DNA of 15,325 nucleotides from DASUEB01 sp036275295 (lineage in GTDB: Bacteria > Bacteroidota > Bacteroidia > Flavobacteriales_D > Luteibaculaceae), in assembly GCA_036275295.1 (NCBI GenBank), contig DASUEB010000127.1, forward strand, positions 1 through 15,325, given 5' to 3'. A model generated the notes under the pieces. That model was not told the DNA's origin. It saw nothing but the letters and a program-made list of their open reading frames with translations, and ran no database searches. The position numbers and the translations under genes are program-made. Below are positions 1 through 8,164 of the stretch, piece by piece (the stretch's first letter is position 1; each line of letters opens with the position of its first letter).

Positions 1-1461
1 TCCATCGCTTTGTATTTCGGCGTGTTGGTTGGCATTGCGTATTTCACCTCAAAAGGCGCCGATTCGGGTAGTTATTTCCTTGGCAATAAACAGAGTCCGT
101 GGTATGCGGTGGCTTTTGGCATGTTGGGCGACTCCCTCAGTGGGGTTACGTTCATTTCCGTTCCCGGGGCTGTGGGGGGTGCCCAATTCAGCTATCTTCA
201 GCTGGTGCTGGGGTATATGGCTGGCTACCTCATCATTTCTCGCGTGTTACTGCCTCTCTACTACCGCCTTAACCTCACCTCGATTTATGCCTATCTGGAA
301 GGCCGATACGGCAGAAACGCCCAAAAAACAGGTGCCTTCTTTTTCATCCTGTCCCGATTGCTCGGCGCTGCAGGCAGATTGTACCTCGCTGCTACGGTTA
401 TTCAGCTCTTTGTTTTTGATGCCATAGGTATTCCCTTCTGGCTGTCGGTCACCATAATCATTGCCCTCATCTTCGCGTATACCTACCGAGGTGGCATTAA
501 AACCTTGGTGTGGACGGATACCTTCCAATCGACCATTCTTTTGCTGGCTGTGCTTTGTTCGGTAGTGGTCATCGCGTCGAAGATGGATCTGTCGCTGGGC
601 GGCGTGGTAAATCAAATCGCCCAAAGCGATTACAGCAAGGTCTTTTTTTGGGACTGGGCGCCCAAGACGTTCTTCTTTAAACAGTTCATTGGCGGTGCGT
701 TCATCGCTGTGGTTATGACGGGATTGGACCAAAATATGATGCAAAAAAACCTCAGCTGTAAGTCACTGCCCGATGCCCAGAAAAACATGGAGTGGTTCAG
801 TGTGGTCATGGCGCTGGTCAACGTGTGTTTCTTATCGCTTGGGGCTCTGCTTTGGATCTACGCCACCCAAATCCAACTCACGCTTCCCACCAACGCATTG
901 GGCAAGCCTATTACCGACTACCTATTCCCCACCCTAGCGTTTAATCAGCTTGGCACAGCCGCTGGATTGCTGTTTATACTGGGCCTCACCGCGGCGACCT
1001 TCAGTTCGGCCGATTCGGTACTCACCACCCTAACCACCTCTTTTTACCACGACTTTCTGGAACTGCACAAAAAAACAGCCAGTGAGGCCTACAAAGAGCG
1101 CTATCGACATGCCATTCACATCGGATTTGCCGTATTGTTACTCGGAGTTATACTGCTGTTCAAGCTATTCAACAACGCCGCCATCATCGATACCGTTTTG
1201 CTCATTGCCAATTACACGTATGGACCGTTGCTCGGACTGTTTTTCTTTGGCATCCTTACTCGAAGAGGGGCATCGGATAAATGGATTCCATGGATAGCCT
1301 TGGCCGCACCGGCCTTGTGTTGGGTTGTCAACTCACATAGTCAGGCGTGGTGGGGAGGATATCAATTTGGCAACGAACTGTTGTTGCTCAATGGCGCCCT
1401 CACCGCAGCGATGCTTTGGATGGCGAAAGCGCCCCGTCGTGTTGTAAATATGCCGCAATAA
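1..1461 (+). CDS. Sodium:solute symporter (SSS family), 5' end missing
   Basis: Integral membrane Na+-coupled symporter of the SSS/SLC5 family; substrate not predictable. The reading frame is open from base 1 (S-I-A-L-Y-F-G), so the true start lies just outside the window and probably only about 10-15 residues are lost; the TTG at 10 is an internal leucine. The visible 486 residues are very hydrophobic, with about 12-13 membrane segments. The SSS signature GGIKTLVWTDTFQ lies near residue 160 and a TM8-like Na+-site segment (ATFSSADSVLTTLTTS, paired serines and Asp-Ser) near residue 330. The early SPWYAVAFGMLGDSLSGVTF segment is typical of Bacteroidota members. The stop TAA at 1459-1461 lies inside the promoter region of the next gene, so the two can be transcribed separately. 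Family assignment is firm; sugar, amino acid or other substrate is open. Confidence 0.9.
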   Translation, partial: SIALYFGVLVGIAYFTSKGADSGSYFLGNKQSPWYAVAFGMLGDSLSGVTFISVPGAVGGAQFSYLQLVLGYMAGYLIISRVLLPLYYRLNLTSIYAYLEGRYGRNAQKTGAFFFILSRLLGAAGRLYLAATVIQLFVFDAIGIPFWLSVTIIIALIFAYTYRGGIKTLVWTDTFQSTILLLAVLCSVVVIASKMDLSLGGVVNQIAQSDYSKVFFWDWAPKTFFFKQFIGGAFIAVVMTGLDQNMMQKNLSCKSLPDAQKNMEWFSVVMALVNVCFLSLGALLWIYATQIQLTLPTNALGKPITDYLFPTLAFNQLGTAAGLLFILGLTAATFSSADSVLTTLTTSFYHDFLELHKKTASEAYKERYRHAIHIGFAVLLLGVILLFKLFNNAAIIDTVLLIANYTYGPLLGLFFFGILTRRGASDKWIPWIALAAPALCWVVNSHSQAWWGGYQFGNELLLLNGALTAAMLWMAKAPRRVVNMPQ

Positions 1462-1471
1462 GCTAAATTTG
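1442..1471 (+). promoter_or_regulatory. Bacteroidota-type promoter for the E2 gene
   Basis: TTG at 1442-1444, a 19-nt spacer, then TAAATTTG at 1464-1471. This is an exact match to the known TTG-N(17-23)-TAnnTTTG promoter of this phylum. Transcription would start near 1475, giving a leader of about 16 nt before the ATG at 1491. The promoter overlaps the last codons and stop of the symporter gene. Confidence 0.65.
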
Positions 1472-1490
1472 CCCTTCAAATTTCTGAACC

Positions 1491-2834
1491 ATGTCGCAAA
1501 TCGATGTTCTACTACCCAAGATGGGTGAAAGCGTGGCCGAAGCCACCGTAATCAAATGGTTGGTGAAAGAAGGCGATACCGTTGAGGCTGACCAGGCCTT
1601 AATTGAGATTGCCACCGACAAAGTAGACAGCGAGGTTCCGGCTCCCGAAAGTGGAGTAGTTGAAAAGTTACTTTGCAACGAAGGCGATGTAGTTCAGGTA
1701 GGACAACCTATTGCGGTAATCCGCTCCGGATCAGCTGCCGCGGCAGCACCTGTTGCCCCAGCTGCACAAACCGTTCAGGCCGCAGCTGCTCCAGCACCCG
1801 TGGCTGCTGCAAGCGTACAAGCGCCCGCAGCTGTTGATGCCGCCGACAAGTCAGACAAATTTCTATCTCCCTTGGTACGCAGCATTGCCAAAGCGGAAAA
1901 CATCAGCGCTGCCGAAATCGATCAGCTTCAAGGAACTGGGGCAAACGGCAGGATTACCAAAGACGATATTCTGGCCTATGTAAACAACGGTCGCGGTAAG
2001 GCAGCTCAGGCGGTTGCTCCTTCAGCAGTGACTGCACCCGCAGCGCCTACTCAGTCGGCCCCTGCTCCTCTAGCGGCTGCACCGGCAAGCAACACAAACC
2101 AAGCAGCGGTGTCGGTAAGTGGAAGCGATGAATTGGTTGAAATGGATCGCATGCGCAAGCTGATTGCCGATCACATGATCATGTCGAAAAAAGTGAGCCC
2201 ACACGTAAGTTCGTTTGTAGAAGTCGATGTGACCAACCTCGTTTTGTGGCGCGACAAGGTAAAAGATCAATACCTGAAAACCTACGGTGAGAAACTCACC
2301 TACACCCCTATATTCATTGAGGCTGTGGCTCGCGCCATTCGCGAAATGCCCGCTATCAACTGTCAAGTGGTAGACGATAACAAAATCCTCTACAAGAAAA
2401 ACATCAACATCGGTATGGCAGCCGCGTTGCCATCGGGCAACCTCATTGTTCCGGTCATCAAAAATGCTGATCAGCTCAATCTAGCTGGACTTACCCGCTC
2501 AGTTAACGACTTGGCCAATCGCGCGCGCAAAAACCAATTGAAACCCGACGAAATTCAAGGCGGCACCTACACCATTTCCAACGTGGGCACCTTCGGCAAT
2601 GTGTTTGGAACCCCCATCATCAATCAGCCTCAAGTGGCGATTCTTGCCGTAGGAGCCATCAAAAAGAAACCGGCCGTCATTGAAACCCCAACGGGTGATG
2701 TAATTGGCATTCGCCACTTTATGTTTTTAAGCCATAGCTACGACCACCGCGTAGTAGACGGTGCTTTAGGGGGCATGTTCATCAGACGAGTGGCTGATTT
2801 CTTAGAAAGCTTTGACATCAACCGAGATATTTAA
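1491..2834 (+). CDS. Dihydrolipoamide acyltransferase (E2) of a 2-oxo acid dehydrogenase complex
   Basis: E2 core enzyme that carries the acyl group on a swinging lipoyl arm and transfers it to CoA (447 aa, cytoplasmic). Domain order: one N-terminal lipoyl domain (about 3-77) with the lipoylated lysine K44 in ATDKVDSEV; an Ala/Pro-rich linker (about 80-118); the peripheral subunit-binding domain (about 125-163, FLSPLVRSIAKAE...GRITKDDIL); a second Ala/Pro linker; and the catalytic acyltransferase domain (about 215-447) with the DHRVVDG motif supplying H419 and D423. Length and the single lipoyl domain fit E2 of branched-chain or mixed-specificity complexes better than multi-lipoyl PDH E2. Whether pyruvate, 2-oxoglutarate or branched-chain oxo acids are the substrate cannot be settled, because no E1 or E3 gene is adjacent. 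The ATG start is supported by the canonical N-terminus and the promoter just upstream. Confidence 0.93.
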   Translation: MSQIDVLLPKMGESVAEATVIKWLVKEGDTVEADQALIEIATDKVDSEVPAPESGVVEKLLCNEGDVVQVGQPIAVIRSGSAAAAAPVAPAAQTVQAAAAPAPVAAASVQAPAAVDAADKSDKFLSPLVRSIAKAENISAAEIDQLQGTGANGRITKDDILAYVNNGRGKAAQAVAPSAVTAPAAPTQSAPAPLAAAPASNTNQAAVSVSGSDELVEMDRMRKLIADHMIMSKKVSPHVSSFVEVDVTNLVLWRDKVKDQYLKTYGEKLTYTPIFIEAVARAIREMPAINCQVVDDNKILYKKNINIGMAAALPSGNLIVPVIKNADQLNLAGLTRSVNDLANRARKNQLKPDEIQGGTYTISNVGTFGNVFGTPIINQPQVAILAVGAIKKKPAVIETPTGDVIGIRHFMFLSHSYDHRVVDGALGGMFIRRVADFLESFDINRDI

Positions 2835-2866
2835 GTAAGTTGCGGTGAAATTTTAATCATCCGACG

Positions 2867-5482
2867 ATGCAAAAATCGGTTCTCCTTCTGTTGTTTTTAT
2901 CGCTAGGAACGATGGTATGTCACGCGCAAGCCACGCGCGACGACCGTTTCAAGAAAAAACCGGACGCCCGAAAACAGGAGTACCAAGCCCCGCTCACCCC
3001 AGAGGAAAAGGCTAAAAAAGAATTCGATGCCTTGCCCAAAGACCAGCAAAAAGTGCTGTTGGAGGTGGGTAAAGAGATTGATGATGAGCTAAAAGGCAAA
3101 AAAGGCAAGGTTGCTGAAAAAGACAAAAAGACGGCTGAAAAATCGGCCCCAAAAGTCGATTCTAAAACAAGCAACAAAGAGCCCAAGGAGGAGAATATAA
3201 CAAAAAAATCGGACAAATCCAAAAAAGAACCTGCCACTGCTCAGAAGGAAGGCGATAAAGCCGGTTCCGAAGAAAAGGACAAGGACGATTCGGGCAAGAC
3301 GGCCAACAAAGGGAAAACTTCCAACAAATCGGCCAAAAAGGCGGAGGACGATGCCAAAGACTCCACCAATACAGATGCTCCAACGCGAGTGACCGCTGAG
3401 CGCGCCACCCTCCAACCCAAAGATCAACGGCCCGTCAAATCAAAAGTAAAATACAGCGATATCCAACTCCGAGAATACCGCATGTACACCGAGAGGGTAT
3501 TTCCCGATCCCGAGCAATCAGACGTGGCCATTGCCCTACCCAAGGGAAAACCCGAGGAGATGAACGTGATTCGACTGCAAAAGGCCGTTGAGCTCATCAC
3601 CACAGGTTATGCGGATAAAGGAATCAGTTTGATGAAGGAACTCATCAAAAAAGAGCCTAAAAACTCGAACTACCAGTATTGGATGGGCCGTGCCTACATC
3701 GACAGCTACAGCGGAAAAAAAAGAGCCCTTCCCTACCTTATAAAAGCCTCTGAGCACACCGACTTTGAATACAATTTCCGGGCACCGGAAAGAAATGCCC
3801 TTGCCCCGATCGATGCATTGTACTACCTGGGTCAGGCCTATATGCTCAGCGAGGAATGGACCAAGGCCGACCGCTATTTCAAAATGTTTAGCGATGTTGT
3901 GGCACCCGACAATCCGCTGCGTTTGAACGCCCAATTGGCGAGAAAACATCTTATTAACGCGGAGAAATACCTCAAAAAACCCAAGCGCAGTGTTAGTGTA
4001 ACCAACTTGGGTCCTGAAGTCAATACCCCCTATGCCGATTTTTCGGCCCACGTCAGTAGCGATGGAACGGAACTTTACTACACCAGCGCCCGCCAAAACC
4101 CGGACCCATCGCTGGCCATGAATTTGCCCATCGACATCCCGAATGGCAAATACTTTGATGACATCTACGTAAGTCAACTCAAGGACGACGGCCTTTGGGC
4201 AGCTGGAACCCTGCTAAACATTGACTCCACTTCGGCCGATGAAATGGTAAACGGTATTTCTAGGGACGGTAAACAGCTTTGGATCTACAAAAAATCGGAT
4301 GAGGCAGTTGATTTCTATCGATCTACCTACAATTTTGGCACTTGGCAGGAGTTGGAGTCGCTGGCCCCCTTTACGCCTACCCTCGATTGGGGCACCAGTT
4401 TTTCCATGGATGACGAACAAACCGTAATCTACTTTGCCTCAGCAACGCTCCCGGGATACGGAGGCTACGATCTGTTCTACAGCTACCGCCGGTCGAGCGG
4501 GAAGTGGAGCGAACCTCAGAACCTAGGTCCGAACATCAACACCCCTTACGACGAGACTACCCCCTACCTCCACCCCAACAAACGCGTGTTGTTTTATTCG
4601 AGTAACAACGAAGAAAGCATGGGTGGGTTCGATGTGTTTAAGTCGATGCTTCTGGGCGATTGGCAGCGCGGAGAAAACATGGGGGCGCCTATCAATTCCT
4701 TAGGCGATGACTTGTACTTCTCGATCGCTCCCGACGGCAAATCGGCGTATTATTCGCGCATGGGTGACGATGGTCAAGGTGATCTAGACATCTACCGCGT
4801 GAATTTTTTCAGCAATACAGCAGTGGTCGCGCCTCGACTGGCAGCCAGTTTCAAGGTTGAACTGGCTACGCCCCCGGCAACTGCCAAGGGAAAAAAAACA
4901 CCTCCTACCGCCGCCGAACAGGCTGAGGCCATCAGCAACGAAATCATCCTGACCAACGTGCTGAGTGGCGAACAATTTGTGTATCAGCCCAACATCCGAA
5001 CGGGCAACTTCTCGGTTTTCCTCGATCCGTGTACCAAGTACAGCATCGAATACAAGAAAAACGGACAAACCGTGCGCCAGGAGAATTTTGTTGCCCCCTG
5101 TGATCTCAAAGAGAGCGATAAATCGGTGATCTACGATCCACAAGCGGAGGTAAGCACCAAACGGGTCAATAGAGCCATGCCGTTGGTGGATAAAACGGAA
5201 GCCAACCTGCAAGGTTACGCCTGGCAACTGCAATATCAAGGCGTTGCTGTAAGTGATATGGCGTTTAAAGAAATCAATTACCTCCGTTCCAACGGCGATA
5301 TCCTGGCCACCGTAAAACTCGATTCGCAAGGCCAATTCCCATTTGTAGAGATTCCCGACGATCAGGACTACATGTTTGAATGGAAATTGCCAGAGGGCAA
5401 AGCGTGCAGCGACTACCGCATTGTATTGACCAAAGACGGCGCGCCCAACGGAGGAATCAGCTACCAGGTGGTGTGTTATTGA
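2867..5482 (+). CDS. Secreted TPR / PD40 beta-propeller protein, PorE-like but without an OmpA domain
   Basis: Exported envelope protein of 871 aa, exact role unknown. A Sec signal peptide spans about 1-20 (K-S-V then a leucine-rich core, cleavage around CHA-QA). Residues about 72-170 are a low-complexity Lys/Glu/Asp/Ser linker. TPR-like helices lie at about 235-370 (LQKAVELITTGYADKGISLM; ALYYLGQAYMLSEEWTKADR). A PD40/WD40-like propeller covers about 378-645, with the repeated pattern LGPxINTPY...Y(Y/F)SS near 380, 552 and 607 and GG(Y/F)D(L/V)F near 533 and 587. Two beta-rich, carboxypeptidase-regulatory-like modules end the protein (about 690-748 and 775-870). PorE of the type IX secretion system has TPR, propeller, CRD and OmpA_C; here the peptidoglycan-binding OmpA_C is absent, so a PorE-type function is only a guess. 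It starts 32 nt after the E2 stop with no clear promoter of its own. Confidence 0.8.
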   Translation: MQKSVLLLLFLSLGTMVCHAQATRDDRFKKKPDARKQEYQAPLTPEEKAKKEFDALPKDQQKVLLEVGKEIDDELKGKKGKVAEKDKKTAEKSAPKVDSKTSNKEPKEENITKKSDKSKKEPATAQKEGDKAGSEEKDKDDSGKTANKGKTSNKSAKKAEDDAKDSTNTDAPTRVTAERATLQPKDQRPVKSKVKYSDIQLREYRMYTERVFPDPEQSDVAIALPKGKPEEMNVIRLQKAVELITTGYADKGISLMKELIKKEPKNSNYQYWMGRAYIDSYSGKKRALPYLIKASEHTDFEYNFRAPERNALAPIDALYYLGQAYMLSEEWTKADRYFKMFSDVVAPDNPLRLNAQLARKHLINAEKYLKKPKRSVSVTNLGPEVNTPYADFSAHVSSDGTELYYTSARQNPDPSLAMNLPIDIPNGKYFDDIYVSQLKDDGLWAAGTLLNIDSTSADEMVNGISRDGKQLWIYKKSDEAVDFYRSTYNFGTWQELESLAPFTPTLDWGTSFSMDDEQTVIYFASATLPGYGGYDLFYSYRRSSGKWSEPQNLGPNINTPYDETTPYLHPNKRVLFYSSNNEESMGGFDVFKSMLLGDWQRGENMGAPINSLGDDLYFSIAPDGKSAYYSRMGDDGQGDLDIYRVNFFSNTAVVAPRLAASFKVELATPPATAKGKKTPPTAAEQAEAISNEIILTNVLSGEQFVYQPNIRTGNFSVFLDPCTKYSIEYKKNGQTVRQENFVAPCDLKESDKSVIYDPQAEVSTKRVNRAMPLVDKTEANLQGYAWQLQYQGVAVSDMAFKEINYLRSNGDILATVKLDSQGQFPFVEIPDDQDYMFEWKLPEGKACSDYRIVLTKDGAPNGGISYQVVCY

Positions 5483-5587
5483 TCATCGGTACCTCGCAAG
5501 TGGCTTGTTAACCGCAAGACCTGCTAAAGCCGGATAAGCTCGATTGAAACCACTGAATTGAAAACCCAAGAAATAAGGTCTTACGAC

Positions 5588-6373
5588 ATGCCATTAGAAC
5601 TCAATCGCCCGCTGGCCATCTTTGATTTGGAATGCACCGGAACCAATATCAGTACCGACCGCATTGTAGAAATCAGCATTGTTAAATTGATGCCCGACGG
5701 AAGTCAAGACGTCTATACCCGGAGGGTCAATCCTGAGATGGAAATCCCTGAATCGGCCAGCGCCATTCACGGCATCACCAACAAAGACGTGGCATTGGCG
5801 CCCACTTTCGAACAGCTAGCTCCTGAGGTCTATCAATTCTTGGACAACTGCGATTTAGCGGGTTTCAACTCCAATCGCTACGACATACCGCTCTTGGTGG
5901 AGGAGTTCTTGCGCTGTGGTCTGGATTTGCAAACCGAACATCGCAAATTGATCGATGTGCAAACCATCTTCCACAAAATGGAGGAGCGCACACTGGGTGC
6001 AGCCTACGCCTTTTATTGTCAGAAAAACCTCGACCATGCCCACAGTGCCGAGGCCGATGCTCTTGCTACCGCCGAAATCCTCCTAGCTCAATTGGATCGA
6101 TACAGCGATAAACTCAAGGGCAACGTTGACTTTCTGCACGAATTCTCAAAGCGACAGGTCAATACCCTTGACACGGCCGGGCGCTTGGCGTTGAACGATA
6201 AAAAAGAGCCCATCTACAACTTTGGAAAACACAAAGGTCGGACCGTCAAAGAAGTGATGGAGCTTGAACCTGGATATTACGGATGGATGCTCAACGCAGA
6301 ATTTCCCTTGGATACCAAGAATGTGCTGCGGAAAATCAAGAAACAGTTGGACGAAACCCCCAGTACCCCGTAA
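5588..6373 (+). CDS. DEDDh 3'-5' exonuclease (DNA polymerase III epsilon / RNase T superfamily)
   Basis: Predicted metal-dependent 3'-5' exonuclease of 261 aa. Catalytic residues of the DEDDh family are all visible: D13 and E15 in IFDLECTGTN, D99 in FNSNRYDIPLL, and H152 with D157 in HSAEADALAT; the HGIT motif at 61-64 is also typical. The C-terminal ~50 residues (YNFGKHKGRTVKEVMELEPGYYGWML) match the small domain found at the end of exodeoxyribonuclease X-like proteins. I chose ATG 5588 rather than the in-frame TTG at 5558 because homologous proteins start just before the DLE motif and an AAGG lies about 10 nt upstream. The 105-nt gap upstream contains no TAnnTTTG box, so it may be read from the preceding gene. 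It could be a repair or proofreading nuclease, or an RNA-processing enzyme; sequence alone does not decide. Confidence 0.88.
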   Translation: MPLELNRPLAIFDLECTGTNISTDRIVEISIVKLMPDGSQDVYTRRVNPEMEIPESASAIHGITNKDVALAPTFEQLAPEVYQFLDNCDLAGFNSNRYDIPLLVEEFLRCGLDLQTEHRKLIDVQTIFHKMEERTLGAAYAFYCQKNLDHAHSAEADALATAEILLAQLDRYSDKLKGNVDFLHEFSKRQVNTLDTAGRLALNDKKEPIYNFGKHKGRTVKEVMELEPGYYGWMLNAEFPLDTKNVLRKIKKQLDETPSTP

Positions 6374-6378
6374 TTTCG
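6347..6378 (+). promoter_or_regulatory. Possible promoter for the FAH-family gene
   Basis: TTG at 6347-6349, a 21-nt spacer and TAATTTCG at 6371-6378, which is one mismatch from TAnnTTTG. The -7 box starts on the stop codon of the exonuclease gene and would start a transcript about 15-20 nt before the GTG at 6401. Weak match, proposed only. Confidence 0.3.
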
Positions 6379-6400
6379 AGCTCTCTTAAATGTTATTGCT

Positions 6401-7015
6401 GTGAAGATAATTTGTATTGGTCGAAACTACGCCGAACACGCCAAGGAACTGAACAACGACATACCGGAAGAACCGCTGTTTTTCTTGAAACCCGAAACGG
6501 CGTTGATTCCTCAGCACCATCCATTTATCTATCCCGACTTTACCAGCGACCTGCACTACGAGTGCGAATTGGTTCTGCGCATTTCGCGCTTGGGAAAACA
6601 CATCGAAAAGAAATTTGCCCACAAATACTATGCCGAAATAGGCATCGGAATCGATTTCACCGCCCGAGACCTACAGCAAAAACAAAAAGCCAAAGGCTTG
6701 CCCTGGGAAATTGCCAAGGCTTTCGACCACAGCGCTCCCGTGAGTCAGCGTTTCTTACCTGTAGAGCAGTTTGCTGATTTGCGACAAATTGAATTCAGTT
6801 TGCGCGTTAACGGCGAGGTTCGACAATTGGGAAACACCCGTGATTTGATTTTTGATTTTGATACCCTCATCAGTCACGTCAGCAAATACTGCACGCTGAA
6901 AATCGGCGATTTGCTCTTCACCGGAACTCCCGAAGGCGTTGGACCCGTTCGCGTTGGCGATCGATTGGAATGTTTTATCGGCGAGGAAAAACTGCTGGTG
7001 TTAGACGTAAAGTAA
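6401..7015 (+). CDS. Fumarylacetoacetate hydrolase family protein (FAHD1-like acylpyruvase / oxaloacetate decarboxylase)
   Basis: Cytoplasmic Mg2+-dependent enzyme of 204 aa that probably cleaves or decarboxylates a beta-keto acid such as acylpyruvate or oxaloacetate. It starts with GTG at 6401 (M-K-I-I-C-I-G-R-N-Y), the usual FAHD1 N-terminus. Putative metal ligands are E54 and E56 in HYECELVLRI and D85 in GIGIDFTARDLQ. The segment KGLPWEIAKAFDHSAPVS and the closing FTGTPEGVGPVRVGD are close to FAHD1 and bacterial relatives rather than to long FAH or isomerase forms. It follows the exonuclease by 27 nt and is followed by a hairpin-T-tract terminator. Family is firm, substrate is inferred. 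Confidence 0.88.
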   Translation: MKIICIGRNYAEHAKELNNDIPEEPLFFLKPETALIPQHHPFIYPDFTSDLHYECELVLRISRLGKHIEKKFAHKYYAEIGIGIDFTARDLQQKQKAKGLPWEIAKAFDHSAPVSQRFLPVEQFADLRQIEFSLRVNGEVRQLGNTRDLIFDFDTLISHVSKYCTLKIGDLLFTGTPEGVGPVRVGDRLECFIGEEKLLVLDVK

Positions 7016-7088
7016 TTTTTTCTCAACGCGTTAAAAACCAAGTACATTCCATCGGCTGGATGGGAATGATGGCCTACCGATACTCAAC

Positions 7089-7125
7089 CTAACCCGACTT
7101 TCGATGGGTTAGATTGGTGTTTTTT
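7089..7125 (+). terminator. Probable intrinsic terminator after the FAH-family gene
   Basis: A perfect 7-bp stem, CTAACCC (7089-7095) with GGGTTAG (7106-7112), a 10-nt loop, then a T6 run at 7120-7125. The 7-nt gap between stem and T-run is longer than ideal, so efficiency is uncertain. Confidence 0.5.
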
Positions 7126-7130
7126 ATTTG
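7123..7130 (+). promoter_or_regulatory. Possible -7 box for pfkA
   Basis: TTTATTTG differs from TAnnTTTG at one base. It sits about 45 nt before the chosen GTG start of pfkA and directly after the upstream terminator. No good TTG is found at the -33 distance, so this is tentative. Confidence 0.3.
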
Positions 7131-7175
7131 TCATTATCTCTAAAGTCCCTTATATTGAGGGATAAATCGATCAAC

Positions 7176-8147
7176 GTGAAAAAAATTGCTGTACTCACCT
7201 CCGGCGGCGATGCACCGGGCATGAACGCGGCCATTAGGGCCGTAGCACGAACGGCTCACGAGAACGATTTGCTCTGCGCCGGCGTCATGGCCGGATACAA
7301 AGGACTGATGGCGGGCGATTTTATGCCCTTAGGGCCACGTTCGGTTGGCATGGTGTTGGGCCGGGGCGGAACCTTGTTAAAAAGCTCCCGCAGCAAGGAA
7401 TTTACCACCTACGAGGGCCGTCAGAAGGCTTATCAACAGCTCAAAGAAAACGAAATCGATGCCCTGATCGCCATTGGGGGCAATGGAACCCTAACCGGGG
7501 CGCATCTTTTTGGAAAGGAATTTGCCTTTCCGGTCATTGGCATACCGGGATCGATCGACAACGATTTGTTTGGCACCGATTATAGCCTAGGCTTTCAAAC
7601 GGCGGTGCAAACTGCCGTTGAAGCCATTGATAAGATACGAGATACGGCCACCTCTCACGACAGAATCTTTTTTGTAGAGGTGATGGGCCGCGACTCGGGC
7701 TGGATTGCCTTGCACACAGCGCTGGCATCAGGTGCCATCGCAGTGGCCCTGCCCGAGGTGAGTTTTAACCGCGAAAAGCTGTTGAAAACGGTGCTGAAAA
7801 ACGGGCGCCTCGGCAAACTGAGCTCTATTGTGGTGGTCGCCGAGGGATGTAAAGAAGGAAGCGCTGGCAGCTTAGCCGGTTGGATGCAGCATATGCACCC
7901 CGAATACGACATACGGGTTACGGTACTGGGTCACCTCCAACGCGGTGGTCCACCGGCAGCCCCTGACCGAATTCTGGCCTCCCAACTGGGTCATGCAGCG
8001 GTGAAAGCCCTACTGGCAGGATCTACCGATGTCATGGTTGGACAAATCAATAACCACATGGCGCTAACCCCCCTCATCGACGTGGTGGAAAAAGACAATC
8101 GAATAGATACGCATTTGTTAGAACTGGTCGAAGGCCTATCCAATTGA
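7176..8147 (+). CDS. pfkA: ATP-type 6-phosphofructokinase, with Asn at the Mg-ATP aspartate position
   Basis: Phosphorylates fructose 6-phosphate to fructose 1,6-bisphosphate, the committed step of glycolysis (323 aa from this start; E. coli PfkA is 320). I chose GTG 7176 because it gives MKKIAVLTSGGDAPGMNAAI, the canonical N-terminus; the in-frame TTG at 7128 would add 16 residues with no family match. Visible residues: GGDAPG at 10-15, R72 in GGTLLKSSRS, GGNG at 101-104, the catalytic PGSIDND at 124-130 with D128, R163 in SHDRI, VMGRDSG at 169-175, and VLGHLQRGG. G104 marks the ATP-dependent rather than PPi-dependent class. However, position 103, Asp in E. coli where it helps hold Mg-ATP, is Asn here, and the threonine of TIDND is Ser. 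Converges with the protease gene, only 17 nt away, with no terminator visible between them. Confidence 0.92.
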   Translation: MKKIAVLTSGGDAPGMNAAIRAVARTAHENDLLCAGVMAGYKGLMAGDFMPLGPRSVGMVLGRGGTLLKSSRSKEFTTYEGRQKAYQQLKENEIDALIAIGGNGTLTGAHLFGKEFAFPVIGIPGSIDNDLFGTDYSLGFQTAVQTAVEAIDKIRDTATSHDRIFFVEVMGRDSGWIALHTALASGAIAVALPEVSFNREKLLKTVLKNGRLGKLSSIVVVAEGCKEGSAGSLAGWMQHMHPEYDIRVTVLGHLQRGGPPAAPDRILASQLGHAAVKALLAGSTDVMVGQINNHMALTPLIDVVEKDNRIDTHLLELVEGLSN

Positions 8148-8164
8148 ATATCTGTGCGATTATC

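Noticed and set aside
5558..5587. N-terminal extension of the exonuclease from TTG 5558
   Set aside because: The extra 10 residues do not fit the family, while ATG 5588 has an AAGG upstream and a standard N-terminus.
5483..5587. Regulatory hairpin or promoter in the gap before the exonuclease
   Set aside because: Only a 4-bp CTTG/CAAG stem and a short direct repeat (CGCAAG) are visible; no TAnnTTTG box.
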